The notes below the pieces were generated by a model that was not told where the DNA came from, made no database searches, and saw nothing but the letters and a program-made list of their open reading frames with translations. 64,000 nucleotides of DNA from SIG459 sp045538735. GTDB taxonomy: Bacteria; Bacillota; Clostridia; Oscillospirales; Oscillospiraceae. A program made the translations under genes and the position numbers. Of this stretch, positions 33,582 through 42,254 are shown piece after piece; position 1 is the stretch's first letter, and every line of letters begins with the position of its first letter. Location of the stretch: the NCBI GenBank assembly GCA_045538735.1, contig JAZSRY010000035.1:1-64000 (forward strand), given 5' to 3'.

Positions 33582-33602
33582 AGGGCTCCGCTTCGGAGCC
33601 CT
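33582..33602 (-). terminator. Hairpin between U32 gene and sfsA
   Basis: AGGGCTCCG pairs perfectly with CGGAGCCCT. On the minus strand the tail is AAATTTTAATATT, a weak T tract, so partial termination is likely. Confidence 0.6.
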
Positions 33603-33606
33603 GATA

Positions 33607-34812
33607 TTATCTTATTTTTCTGAGCAGAGAGAGCTTGCCGCATTTTTCGGGCAAAACCATATGTACATCCATCATAGGATGTGGTGCTGCCTGAATGGCC
33701 TCCCCTTCCGCGTTGAACATTTCTTTAAGAACAAAGGAAATGGGCTCAATGTCGGGACTGATAAGCTCAAGTTTATCGCCTACGCAGAACTTGTTGCGCT
33801 GTGATATAACTGCCTTGCACTCATCGTCGCAGGAGCTGACTATTCCGCAGACATCGGCATCGGTGAAATAATGGGCATCAGCGTAATATTGCCCCGGATC
33901 GCCGTAATAGAAGCCGGTGGAATATTTTCTGTGGCTCACCTTCATACATTCGTCCAGCCAAAGAGGATTAAAGCTTTTGCCTGCAAGATAGTCATCTATT
34001 GCGTGACGGTAAGCATTGGTTGTAACGGCAGCATAGTAAGCGCTCTTCATTCTGCCTTCGATCTTGAAAGAGCTTACGCCGGCATCCACCAAATCATCAA
34101 TATGCTCTATCATGCACATATCGGAACTGTTCATAATGAAAGTTCCTCCATCCTCACTGATTTCAAAATAATCATCGGGACGCTTTTCCTCCACAAGGTG
34201 GTATTTCCAGCGGCAGGGCTGAGAGCAGGCACCGCCGTTTGCATCTCTGTGAGTGATGTAATTTGAAAGCAGGCAGCGACCGGAAAAGCTCACACACATT
34301 GCACCGTGGACAAACGCCTCTATTTCAAGGTCCTTGGGAATTTTTGCTCTGAAGGTGCGTATGTTATCCATACTCATCTCGCGGGCAAGAACAACGCGTT
34401 TGGCTCCAAGGTCATAGAGCATTCTTGCGGTTTCGGAGTTCACAACACCCAGCTGGGTGCTAATGTGTACCGGTACATTGGGGGCATGACGTTTTGCAAG
34501 GGATAAAACACCGAGGTCAGCAATTATAAAGCCGTCAACACCTGCATCAGCAGTCTCTTCAAGATAGGCAGGAAGAGACATTAGCTGATGTTCATGAGGG
34601 AGTACATTTACGGTTACATATACTTTTTTGTTTTTGCTGTGGCAGAGCTGAACGGCGCTGCGCATCTCATCCAGGGCAAAGTTGCCCGCGCTTGCGCGCA
34701 GGCCAAATTCTTTGCCTGCCAGATAAACTGCATCGGCACCATAGTGCAATGCCATTTCAAGTCTTTCGCGGTCACCGGCCGGTGACAGAAGTTCAGGGCG
34801 TATAGTTATCAT
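33607..34812 (-). CDS. U32 family protein (TrhP/YrrO-like)
   Basis: The 401-residue protein carries the U32 signature EAFVHGAMCVSFSGRCLLSNY and the Cys cluster GACSQPCRWKY. Relatives once called collagenases act in tRNA uridine-34 hydroxylation (TrhP) using prephenate. In Bacillus the orthologues yrrN-yrrO lie downstream of the mltG-like yrrL, and the same order is seen here: the start overlaps the end of mltG by 20 bases. A tRNA-modification role is therefore more likely than proteolysis. Confidence 0.88.
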   Translation of the reverse strand: MITIRPELLSPAGDRERLEMALHYGADAVYLAGKEFGLRASAGNFALDEMRSAVQLCHSKNKKVYVTVNVLPHEHQLMSLPAYLEETADAGVDGFIIADLGVLSLAKRHAPNVPVHISTQLGVVNSETARMLYDLGAKRVVLAREMSMDNIRTFRAKIPKDLEIEAFVHGAMCVSFSGRCLLSNYITHRDANGGACSQPCRWKYHLVEEKRPDDYFEISEDGGTFIMNSSDMCMIEHIDDLVDAGVSSFKIEGRMKSAYYAAVTTNAYRHAIDDYLAGKSFNPLWLDECMKVSHRKYSTGFYYGDPGQYYADAHYFTDADVCGIVSSCDDECKAVISQRNKFCVGDKLELISPDIEPISFVLKEMFNAEGEAIQAAPHPMMDVHMVLPEKCGKLSLLRKIR

Positions 34813-36190
34813 AATCTTGTGTACTTATAAAGTTCTGGAAGTCATTATAATAATGGAAGAACCTGTGGGTTCCTGTTTCGGTATCAAGTGCATAGTAGTA
34901 GTAAGAGGTAGATGACGGATGGAGAGCTGCTTCGATTGAGGCAAGTCCGGGATTGCAGATGGGTGTGGGAGGAAGACCGGTTCGGGTATGGGTGTTATAA
35001 GGACTGTCCTCCTGCAATATCTCGGCAGGAATCTGTACGCCAACATGTTCGGGATGCTCATAGAGAATTGTAGCATCTATACCAAGGGTCATTCCAACAC
35101 TGATTCTGTTGAAGATTACTGACGCAATGATTGGACGTTCTTCATCATTGGCAGCCTCTTTTTCAATCATAGAAGCGATTATAATCGCGTCATAGAATGA
35201 AATCCCAAGATTATCACAAATGACATACATATCAGCGTAAAGCTGCCTGTGGAATGTGTTAAGGAACTTGCTGATTACGGAGCTTGCAGATTCACCCACA
35301 TAAAAGTCGTAGGTGTTCGGAAAAATAAAGCCTTCAAGACGTCTGGCATCGCCAAGAGTACTGTTATCAAGGAAGCTGAAATCATAGTGATAATTGGCAG
35401 CTGCCTCATACAGATCAGCAACTGAGCAAACTCCTTCAGCTTCAAGCTTATGGAAAATCTGGTCCATTGTGTAGCCTTCAGGGAAGGTTACTGCTTCACG
35501 GATTTCCTTAAGTGCTGTACTCTTTTGGAGGTTTTTAACAAGGGCACGATAATCATAACGGGTAGACAACTCATATGTTCCGGGATCGATTTTCTTATCG
35601 GCATTGGAAACCTGAGCAAAAATTTTGAAAAGCCAGGGATATTCAATTATGCCGCTGTCACGAAGAAGCTGTGATACGGCGGAAATATCGGCAAGAAGCA
35701 CAGTTTCACTTCCGATTACATTTCCATCGTCATCAAGAACGTCAACTTCCTCTTCACTGAAATATTCATCGCCCAGCACAATGGACATTTTTGTGTCACC
35801 TTTATTGAGGGCAAGAATATCACAGGCTGCCATCCATGCAAAGCATGCAAGAGCAACGGAAAGGCAAAGGATAAAGGTGGCATACATAATTCCGCCCAGA
35901 CAGCCGAGTCTACCGCTTCTGCTGAAGCGGATAGGACGATAGTCTCTTTCCTCAAGCTCGTCCTCATAATAAAGCATATCTTTTAATTCGTCGGAATCAT
36001 TTTCCTCTTTATTATCGGCAGGCGCGTCAGCCTCCTCAAATATATCGACAAGGCTTTTTCCCTCGACAATATCAGAGTCGCCTTCATTTACGGGAGAAGC
36101 CGCGGTTTCAGTGTTTTCGCTGTTTTCGGGAAACTCAGCTGCGGATTCCTCGTTCTGATTTACATTATCGTTGGTGTTGGGATCTATCAT
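34793..36190 (-). CDS. mltG: Endolytic murein transglycosylase MltG
   Basis: Cuts nascent glycan strands and sets their length. The 465-residue product has an acidic cytoplasmic N terminus (about 1-95), one membrane helix (about 100-125), and the YceG domain with ASMIEKEAANDEERPIIASVIFNR (catalytic Glu in IEKEA), YNTHTRTGLPPTPICNPG, and a terminal TGTHRFFHYYNDF. The long Glu/Asp/Asn-rich tail is longer than in E. coli. It is coupled to the U32 gene by overlap. Confidence 0.95.
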   Translation of the reverse strand: MIDPNTNDNVNQNEESAAEFPENSENTETAASPVNEGDSDIVEGKSLVDIFEEADAPADNKEENDSDELKDMLYYEDELEERDYRPIRFSRSGRLGCLGGIMYATFILCLSVALACFAWMAACDILALNKGDTKMSIVLGDEYFSEEEVDVLDDDGNVIGSETVLLADISAVSQLLRDSGIIEYPWLFKIFAQVSNADKKIDPGTYELSTRYDYRALVKNLQKSTALKEIREAVTFPEGYTMDQIFHKLEAEGVCSVADLYEAAANYHYDFSFLDNSTLGDARRLEGFIFPNTYDFYVGESASSVISKFLNTFHRQLYADMYVICDNLGISFYDAIIIASMIEKEAANDEERPIIASVIFNRISVGMTLGIDATILYEHPEHVGVQIPAEILQEDSPYNTHTRTGLPPTPICNPGLASIEAALHPSSTSYYYYALDTETGTHRFFHYYNDFQNFISTQDYDNYTP

Positions 36191-36360
36191 GGTATCTCCT
36201 TTCTTAAAGAAGAAAAGTAACAGTCATAAAGCTGCAATCATAATATGTTGCAGATGGGGTTGGCGCCGACCGCATCCTCTGAGAGAAGATCGCGTCCGGA
36301 ATAACATCCGCACAGTAAGGTGACGGCGAATATTTTTATGTGCGGAGAAAGGTATATATT

Positions 36361-36489
36361 ATGTGCTTTAATAATGGAAACGGCAGCTGCTGCCTCTGGA
36401 TAATCCTCATTCTCATCGTCCTCTTCGCTTGTGGCGGTTACGGCACCGGATATGGCCGTAACGATAACGGCTGCGGCTGCGGCTGCTGA
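36361..36489 (+). CDS. Small Gly/Cys-rich membrane peptide, YjcZ-like
   Basis: A 42-residue frame: MCFNNGNGSCC, a hydrophobic core LWIILILIVLFACGG, and a Gly/Cys/Asn tail ending NGCGCGC. GAAAGG lies nine bases before the ATG and a strong GC hairpin terminator follows the stop. The composition and layout resemble the tiny YjcZ/YosA-type sporulation peptides of Firmicutes. It runs opposite to both neighbours (mltG, tmk) and therefore has its own promoter in 36191-36360. Confidence 0.7.
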   Translation: MCFNNGNGSCCLWIILILIVLFACGGYGTGYGRNDNGCGCGC

Positions 36490-36511
36490 GAACAGGAAAC
36501 AGATTATATAG

Positions 36512-36535
36512 CGGGGCCCCGAAAGGGGCCCTTTT
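36512..36535. terminator. Terminator between YjcZ-like gene and tmk
   Basis: GGGCCCC-GAAA-GGGGCCC with T4 on the plus strand. It serves the small peptide gene and, in reverse, may serve tmk. Confidence 0.85.
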
Positions 36536-36537
36536 GA

Positions 36538-37212
36538 TTATTGCTCAATGGCTTCCATTACTGTTTTATAGATTTCTTCGTGTATGTCTTCAATGCTGCG
36601 CATTTTACCATCAATAACGCAATTAATTACCTTCCATCCGTAAACTTCAGCGGCAAACCTTCCGGCGTCAAGAGACTTTGAGAGATAGGTGAAGTCTTTT
36701 TCGTGGATATCTGCTTCGGTATTAGTGGCGTTTTGTCTCGCATCCATCTGGCGTCTGGAAACATCAATATCAATATTAAGATAGATTACAAGCTTGGGAG
36801 CAGGTAAACCGAGAAGCCGGAATTCAAAATCATAAAGCCAGTTAAGGAAATCAAGACGTTCTTCATCGGGAACCTTGCTGCCCTGATGGCAGGCATTGGA
36901 GGTGGTATAGCGGTCAGATAGTATCACTCCGCCGTTATTATAATACTCGCCCCAGTCTGTCTTAAAAGAGGCAAATCTGTCGACAGCGAAAAAGGTGGAT
37001 GAAGCATAGGCGTTAACATCATCGGGTTTTGTACCAAAACCTCCGCTGAGATATTCCCTTATCAAAGCAGAGCTGTCCTTGTCATAACGGGGGAAAACAA
37101 TTTTGCGAAAATCGATGTTTTCGCTCTCAAGACGCTGACAAAGCTTTTTATACTGGGTGGATTTTCCACTCCCGTCAATACCTTCTATGACTATAAGCTT
37201 ACCTTGCATCAT
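36538..37212 (-). CDS. tmk: Thymidylate kinase
   Basis: Phosphorylates dTMP to dTDP. The 224-residue protein has P-loop VIEGIDGSGKST (about 8-19), the FPRY..S region, VILSDRYTTSN (DR motif), and the lid region with RRQMDAR. It is somewhat longer than the usual 205-215 residues. It lies two bases after the tagA-type gene in an operon sir2-tagA-tmk. Two adjacent ATG codons are possible starts. Confidence 0.9.
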   Translation of the reverse strand: MMQGKLIVIEGIDGSGKSTQYKKLCQRLESENIDFRKIVFPRYDKDSSALIREYLSGGFGTKPDDVNAYASSTFFAVDRFASFKTDWGEYYNNGGVILSDRYTTSNACHQGSKVPDEERLDFLNWLYDFEFRLLGLPAPKLVIYLNIDIDVSRRQMDARQNATNTEADIHEKDFTYLSKSLDAGRFAAEVYGWKVINCVIDGKMRSIEDIHEEIYKTVMEAIEQ

Positions 37213-37213
37213 T

Positions 37214-37948
37214 TTAACCTCTGAATCTGCTGAAAATTACAGCGAATATAAATTTAGGAAGAGCAGACATTCTCTTAATTCGTTTAGGGTCTTTGAGAAG
37301 CCTGTGGAACCATTCAAGTCCAAGTTTTCTCCAAAAAACCGGGGCGCGCTCTACGGTTCCGGAAAAAACATCAAGACTGCCGCCTGCACCCACCATAATA
37401 CCCACATCAAGATTAGGGGCGTTGGTCTGCATCCAAAGTTCTTGCTTGGGACAACCGAGACATACCAAAAGCAGATCAGGTTTGGCAGCATTAATCTTTT
37501 CTATAATTGGCGCATCATCAATAAAGTATCCGTCATTTGTTCCTGAAATAATTATACCGGGGAACTGAGCGGAGATGTTTTCTGCAGCTTTTTCTGCTAT
37601 ACCGGGTTTTGCTCCGAAAAGGAAGACGCTCTTCCCTTCCTCTGCCATACGTTCAAAAAGCGCTGCGGTAAAGTCAATACCGGGAATTCTCTCTTTGACT
37701 GATTTGCCAAGAATTTTTGCGCCGTACATAATGCCTATACCGTCAGGTATGACAAGGCATGCATTTTTAACAGCTGCCGCCAGCGCAGCATCTTCTTTTG
37801 CTCGCATTACTATTTCAGGGTTTGGAGTAACAATATATTTTGCCTTATGTTCGGGCAAAAGGGATAAGACATATTCAAGTGCATCTGCTTTGGTTGTACT
37901 GTCAAATCCGACGCCCAGTATATCAACCCGATTTTCTTTGTTGATCAT
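37214..37948 (-). CDS. WecG/TagA/CpsF family glycosyltransferase
   Basis: The 244-residue GT26 enzyme transfers N-acetylmannosamine or a similar sugar to an undecaprenyl-PP-linked acceptor, as in wall teichoic acid or capsule initiation. Seen: YIVTPNPEIVMRA, the catalytic Asp in VIPDGIGIMYGAK, FLFGAKPGIAEKAA, and LVCLGCPKQELWM. The C-terminal basic/hydrophobic tail probably docks on the membrane. Translation is coupled to the sirtuin gene by a four-base ATGA overlap. No other wall-polymer genes are in the window. Confidence 0.92.
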   Translation of the reverse strand: MINKENRVDILGVGFDSTTKADALEYVLSLLPEHKAKYIVTPNPEIVMRAKEDAALAAAVKNACLVIPDGIGIMYGAKILGKSVKERIPGIDFTAALFERMAEEGKSVFLFGAKPGIAEKAAENISAQFPGIIISGTNDGYFIDDAPIIEKINAAKPDLLLVCLGCPKQELWMQTNAPNLDVGIMVGAGGSLDVFSGTVERAPVFWRKLGLEWFHRLLKDPKRIKRMSALPKFIFAVIFSRFRG

Positions 37949-38661
37949 ATCTGAGAAAACACCTCACCGATCATATCTCTAATAACTAAATCGGCATAAC
38001 TATCCTGACTTGTTCTGTCTCGGTTTATAAGAACAAGCTTATTGCCTCTGTAATAGTGAATTAAGGCTGCTGCGGGATACACAACAAGACTTGTTCCGCC
38101 TATTATAAGCACATCGGCATTGCGAATATAATGAACGGCAGAAGAAATAACGTCCTGATCGAGAGCCTCTTCATAGAATACGATGTCAGGCCGAATAACA
38201 CCACCGCATGAACATAGGGGAACCCCCTGAACGGAATTTGTCAATTCATGGGGATGTTCTTTGCCGCATCGGGAGCAATATGCCCGCAGAAGAGATCCAT
38301 GCAATTCTATAACATTTTTGCTTCCGGCAGCCTGGTGCAGCCCGTCAATATTTTGCGTTATTACAGCTTTGAGCTTGCCTCTTGATTCAAGCTCGGCAAG
38401 CTTTAAGTGAGCGGCATTTGGCCTTGCATCACCGATTTGAAGTTTTTCGTGGTGAAACCGGTAATATTCTTCGGGATTGGCTGTAAAAAAACTGTAGCTT
38501 AATATTTCTTCAGGTGGAAAACGATATTTCTGGTTGTATAAACCGTCAACACTTCTAAAGTCGGATATTCCGCTTTCTGTGCTTACGCCTGCGCCGCCAA
38601 AGAAAACTATGCTATCACTGTTTTCAATAAAATCTCTGAGTTTAGCAATCTCGTTTTTCAA
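37945..38661 (-). CDS. Sir2-type NAD-dependent protein deacylase
   Basis: The 238-residue sirtuin has IVFFGGAGVSTESGISDFRS near the N terminus, TQNIDGLHQAAGS with ELHGS (catalytic His), the zinc knuckle CSRCGKEH with LCSCGGVIRPDIV, and GGTSLVVYPAA. I prefer TTG 38661 (encoding MKNEIAKLRDF) because GGGGAAGG lies about eight bases upstream; an in-frame TTG at 38679 overlaps that site. First gene of an operon with tagA-type and tmk. Confidence 0.93.
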   Translation of the reverse strand: MKNEIAKLRDFIENSDSIVFFGGAGVSTESGISDFRSVDGLYNQKYRFPPEEILSYSFFTANPEEYYRFHHEKLQIGDARPNAAHLKLAELESRGKLKAVITQNIDGLHQAAGSKNVIELHGSLLRAYCSRCGKEHPHELTNSVQGVPLCSCGGVIRPDIVFYEEALDQDVISSAVHYIRNADVLIIGGTSLVVYPAAALIHYYRGNKLVLINRDRTSQDSYADLVIRDMIGEVFSQI

Positions 38662-38725
38662 ACCGCATACCTTCCCCAAAATATCATTAATAAATTATAC
38701 AACTATAGCAGAATAATTTCAATAT

Positions 38726-38772
38726 AAATAACTTAATGCCCCGATGACTTTCATCGGGGCATTAAGTTATTT
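38726..38772. terminator. 22-bp perfect hairpin, bidirectional terminator
   Basis: AAATAACTTAATGCCCCGATGA (38726-38747) pairs without mismatch with 38751-38772; loop of three bases. The stop codon of the first VanY-type gene (38767-38769) lies in its outer arm. Confidence 0.9.
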
Positions 38773-39564
38773 ATAAAGTTCATGGAATTCTTCAAGCGTG
38801 AGATCGTTTTCTGTAATATAGGCGGCAACTTCATATCCAACATAGCGGAAATGCCAGGGTTCATAAATAATACCTGTAATGTCCTGCTTATTATCTGGAT
38901 AACGAAGAATAAAACCGTATTCATGGCAGTGAGCCTTCATCCATTTGAAAAGGGCGGTGTTTTCAAGGCTTCTGTCCTTGCTGGCATAGTATATATCGGT
39001 TATGTCAGCACAAAGTCCTGTTTGATGTTCGCTTGTTCCGGGAGGTGCCACAATAGTGGCTGCAACAGCAGGATCGCCGTACTGACTTACTTTTCTGTCA
39101 TAAAGATAACTCTGCTCGGCATAGCTGCGATATGTAGAACTGAGATATACGGAAAGCCCCTCTTCCCTGGCGGCTGCAATAAAATCTTCAAGATAGGTTA
39201 CTGCGCGGGAGTCAAAAGACTGGCTTCCCTCTATAACGGTCAGATCGGGAACATAATCGGATATGTTATTCTCAGCGTTAACAAGAACATATTCCCAACT
39301 GTTTATATCAATATCGGGTTTATCCGCGTAAGGCTCGGGAGTAGGTGTTGGTGTAGGCGTCGGTGTAGGCGTGGGAACAACATCAGGCGCAACGTTATCA
39401 ATCTGATTATCAGCGGACTGCTCAGGAGTTTCCGTGGCGTTCAGCACAGGATTATTTTGAGCGGGCGCAGAAATTTCAGCTGGTTCTTTGGCAGTGTGGT
39501 GAACAACAGTTACCGCGGCAAGTATAATTACCAAGATCAAAAGTATAATTGTTTGTTTCTTCAT
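38767..39564 (-). CDS. VanY-type D-alanyl-D-alanine carboxypeptidase, Pro-Thr linked
   Basis: The 265-residue exported protein has an N-terminal signal anchor (about 4-20), an Ala/Thr/Pro stretch with seven Pro-Thr pairs (about 64-77), and a VanY domain with zinc ligands in GTSEHQTGLCADI (SxHxxGxAxD) and EPWHFRYVG. It trims the terminal D-Ala from peptidoglycan stem peptides, or removes other D-Ala linkages. It is a tandem paralogue of the next gene, with a hairpin between them. The linker is of the same kind as in the SpoIID-like protein at the window start. Confidence 0.9.
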   Translation of the reverse strand: MKKQTIILLILVIILAAVTVVHHTAKEPAEISAPAQNNPVLNATETPEQSADNQIDNVAPDVVPTPTPTPTPTPTPEPYADKPDIDINSWEYVLVNAENNISDYVPDLTVIEGSQSFDSRAVTYLEDFIAAAREEGLSVYLSSTYRSYAEQSYLYDRKVSQYGDPAVAATIVAPPGTSEHQTGLCADITDIYYASKDRSLENTALFKWMKAHCHEYGFILRYPDNKQDITGIIYEPWHFRYVGYEVAAYITENDLTLEEFHELYK

Positions 39565-39583
39565 AATAAAGCCTTCTTATAAA

Positions 39584-39608
39584 ATCAGGCGCACGGTGTG
39601 CGCCTGAT
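39584..39608 (-). terminator. Hairpin between the two VanY-type genes
   Basis: ATCAGGCGCAC pairs with GTGCGCCTGAT; on the minus strand the tail is TTTTATAAG. Confidence 0.75.
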
Positions 39609-39615
39609 AAAAAAT

Positions 39616-40440
39616 TCATGATTGATTCGGCAAATAAAGATCGACAAATTCTTCCAGACAAAGATTATTTTCCGCCATAAATTTGGCAGCGTCCAAGCCG
39701 ACATAACGGAAATGCCAGGGTTCATACCATCCGGTAATATTTTCTTTGTCCTTGGGGTATCTTAGAATGAAGCCATATTCATGGCAATGTTCTTTGAGCC
39801 AAAGGAGAAGCGGCATATTCTCAACATCTTCCGCAACGAGATATGTTTCGGAAGAATCAATTATATCAACAGCAAGTCCAAGCTGATGCTCACTTGTGCC
39901 GGGATATGCAACAAGTTCTCTTGCCATAATTTCGGCCTCAGCATACTCAACTTCACCGCCCCATGCTATCTGACTGGCTTTTCCGTAGAAAATATATGCC
40001 TGAGTGGAATAAGGTCTGTATGCCGTGCTGATATATGAAGCGTAGCCGTTTTTTGCTGCACCCTGAACGAGTGCATTCAATGCATCAACAGCCCGGGAGT
40101 CAAAATACTGACCGTTCATAATTTCGCTGACATCGGGAGTGAAGGACTCAGGGAGGATGTTCTTATTATTGACAAGCTTGAGGTTCCACTCATGAATAGA
40201 GATGTCGGGCAAGTCAAACTTTGGTTCCTCAGGTTCAACAGGCTCAGCGGAGGGACTTACCTCGGGAATGGTAAGATCATCGGGGATAGAGGGAGTTACA
40301 GTGGGAGTATTTATGTTACCGGGGTCGCTTATTGATGTGTCTTCGGGCATGGGAAGGGACGGAGATACTCTGGAGCTTATGATTGAAAGCAATATGACAA
40401 CAAGAACAAGAAGCAAAATGCGCCACTTATGTTTTCTCAA
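39616..40440 (-). CDS. VanY-type D-alanyl-D-alanine carboxypeptidase
   Basis: The 274-residue paralogue has an N-terminal membrane segment (about 7-23), a Pro/Glu-rich linker without a pure Pro-Thr run, and the VanY domain: YISTAYRPYSTQ, GTSEHQLGLAVDII with zinc His and Asp, YGFILRYPKDKENITG and EPWHFRYVG. It is related to the preceding protein over the whole catalytic domain, so the pair arose by duplication. AGGTACCTGATTT upstream gives a weak ribosome binding site (AGGAGGTACC). Confidence 0.9.
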   Translation of the reverse strand: MRKHKWRILLLVLVVILLSIISSRVSPSLPMPEDTSISDPGNINTPTVTPSIPDDLTIPEVSPSAEPVEPEEPKFDLPDISIHEWNLKLVNNKNILPESFTPDVSEIMNGQYFDSRAVDALNALVQGAAKNGYASYISTAYRPYSTQAYIFYGKASQIAWGGEVEYAEAEIMARELVAYPGTSEHQLGLAVDIIDSSETYLVAEDVENMPLLLWLKEHCHEYGFILRYPKDKENITGWYEPWHFRYVGLDAAKFMAENNLCLEEFVDLYLPNQS

Positions 40441-40572
40441 ATCAGGTACCTCCTTCCATCAAAATTAGCTTAAATTAGGGTCATTTAAATTCCAACGCGC
40501 GGTATAATATCACAATTCTTTAAAAAATGCAAGCTTTTCTCCACAGAGACGGCAAATAGCAAATAATTTTAA

Positions 40573-40604
40573 GCATAATGACCCACTTTTGTGGGTCATT
40601 ATGC
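40573..40604 (-). terminator. Terminator of the two-component operon
   Basis: GCATAATGACCCAC pairs perfectly with GTGGGTCATTATGC, loop TTTT. Its right end overlaps the stop codon of the third operon gene. Confidence 0.85.
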
Positions 40605-41303
40605 AACAGATATCTTAATATCCATCAAAGAGCCGGGATGATATGAGCAGCTGATGCTCCATACTAGGGCTTTCCCGCCGAGGCGCATAAATACCTTTGC
40701 ACTGTCCTCGCTTTTTCCGGACCAATTTACGATTTCAAGATTGTATCCATACTTTTCTGCAATATATGATGCGATATTCCTGCAGTCGGGATTAACATCG
40801 AAGGCATCAAGATACTCAGCATTGTTATAAACGCATATGCCGCTTATATATAAGTAATAGACAAAACCAGTATCAGCGTCAATATATATATCAACCCAAT
40901 TTGTCCAGTCTCCCTGGTCCTGCAGCCACATTCTGCAAAGCTCGATGCTTTCACCTTCGTACGAAACATTTATAAACTCGCATCCCTCGCTTATGGTTTT
41001 TCTTGAAGCATTGTCAATGACACCATTTGCAAGAATCTCATTAAATATTTCCTTGCAGAACTTGATTTTTGCGTTGCCGGGCTTGGTGTTTATTTTGGAT
41101 TTAACATATTTTTCGTTATTTATATATTTTACGAAAATGAAGGCCTTTTCACTCTCGTTTGCAGAACTAACATTCGCTCCCCCGCTGAATGCAAGGGGAA
41201 GAAAACAGCTGATAAGGAAAACGAGAAGAGCGGTACCAATATACACATATTTTTTTGTTTTTTCTGAGAGAGAATCTCTGAATTGTTTTAATTTCGATAT
41301 CAT
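40599..41303 (-). CDS. Membrane-anchored protein of the two-component operon
   Basis: The 234-residue protein has one membrane helix (about 19-40) and an outer domain with FINVSYEGESIELCRMWLQDQGDWTNWVDIYIDADTG (positions about 109-145). The pattern IDADTGFVYYLYIS recalls PepSY/YpeB-like beta modules, but I cannot assign it. Three bases separate it from the histidine kinase, and GGAGAAGTAAG precedes its start. A role as accessory sensor or inhibitor of the kinase is an inference. Confidence 0.7.
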   Translation of the reverse strand: MISKLKQFRDSLSEKTKKYVYIGTALLVFLISCFLPLAFSGGANVSSANESEKAFIFVKYINNEKYVKSKINTKPGNAKIKFCKEIFNEILANGVIDNASRKTISEGCEFINVSYEGESIELCRMWLQDQGDWTNWVDIYIDADTGFVYYLYISGICVYNNAEYLDAFDVNPDCRNIASYIAEKYGYNLEIVNWSGKSEDSAKVFMRLGGKALVWSISCSYHPGSLMDIKISVA

Positions 41304-41305
41304 TC

Positions 41306-42247
41306 TTACTTCTCCTCTTTAAGGAAGATGCGTACTGTTGTACCCTCGCCGGGACTGCTTTCGTATTCCAGTTTCGTGTTATGAAGCTCGGCGATACGCT
41401 GACAAAGAGCCAGACCGAGACCTGCGCCGTTCTGAGCGCGGGATCTGGACTTATCTATCATATAGAAGGGTTCTGTGATTTTGCTGAGTTCTTCTTTTTT
41501 CATGCCGCGACCGTGATCTTTTACATAAAGAGCGTATCCGCCGTTTTCGGATTTTCCGTATAGCTCGATGGTATCATTTCTCTTGCTGGCTTTCCTTGCA
41601 TTGTCAACAAGGTTGATCATAAGAGTCTTAAACAAATCAGGCTCGACTTTTACCTCACCTGGCTCCCAACGCATATCCAGGGTCATGCCGTCTGCAGATA
41701 ATGAAGGGACAGTTACAGCGGCAATGGAACGGATGAAATAACCAACCTCGAATTGCTTAAGCTCAAAGCCCTGCTTGCCTGCAACAATTATATCCATAAG
41801 CTTCAAAGAAAGCGCTTCAAGTCTTTTTCCTTCGGAAAAAATATATCCTGCTGCAGTGAACCTCGTCTTGGGGTTCATTTCCTTGCTTCGCAGCATGTCG
41901 GCATAGCCGATGATGGCGGTTAGAGGTGTTTTAAGCTCATGAGCAAAGCTGGCAATGAATTCCTCTCTCCTGTTGGCCACATCTTCGAGATTGCTTATTG
42001 CCTGCTCCAACTCTCTGATTCGTACCCTGCTCATACGGATTTCATAATTATCCTTATCGGTAAAATACCAAACCAGAAAAGTAACAATAAGACTTCCGAC
42101 ACAGGTTGCTACTATGAGGAAAATTATGTATATACCATAAAGCTTCAATGCACCGGGATTATCATTGACTACTATACATGCACCGATGCAAAGAACTGCC
42201 ATTATAACAATTGCGGCAGAAAAAAATGTCTTTAGGGATTTTTTCAT
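41306..42247 (-). CDS. Sensor histidine kinase
   Basis: The 313-residue kinase has two membrane helices (about 10-27 and 37-62) with a very short outer loop, so it may sense within the membrane or through a partner. Then HisKA with ASFAHELKTPLTAIIGY (His about 103), N box MINLVDNARKAS, G1 DHGRGM, F box, and G2 GAGLGLALCQRI. It follows the response regulator after seven bases. There is no HAMP or PAS domain. Confidence 0.93.
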   Translation of the reverse strand: MKKSLKTFFSAAIVIMAVLCIGACIVVNDNPGALKLYGIYIIFLIVATCVGSLIVTFLVWYFTDKDNYEIRMSRVRIRELEQAISNLEDVANRREEFIASFAHELKTPLTAIIGYADMLRSKEMNPKTRFTAAGYIFSEGKRLEALSLKLMDIIVAGKQGFELKQFEVGYFIRSIAAVTVPSLSADGMTLDMRWEPGEVKVEPDLFKTLMINLVDNARKASKRNDTIELYGKSENGGYALYVKDHGRGMKKEELSKITEPFYMIDKSRSRAQNGAGLGLALCQRIAELHNTKLEYESSPGEGTTVRIFLKEEK

Positions 42248-42254
42248 TTATGCC

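Noticed and set aside
38782..39582. 266-codon plus-strand frame opposite the VanY-type gene
   Set aside because: The minus-strand gene has signal, linker and zinc motifs; the opposite frame is a shadow.
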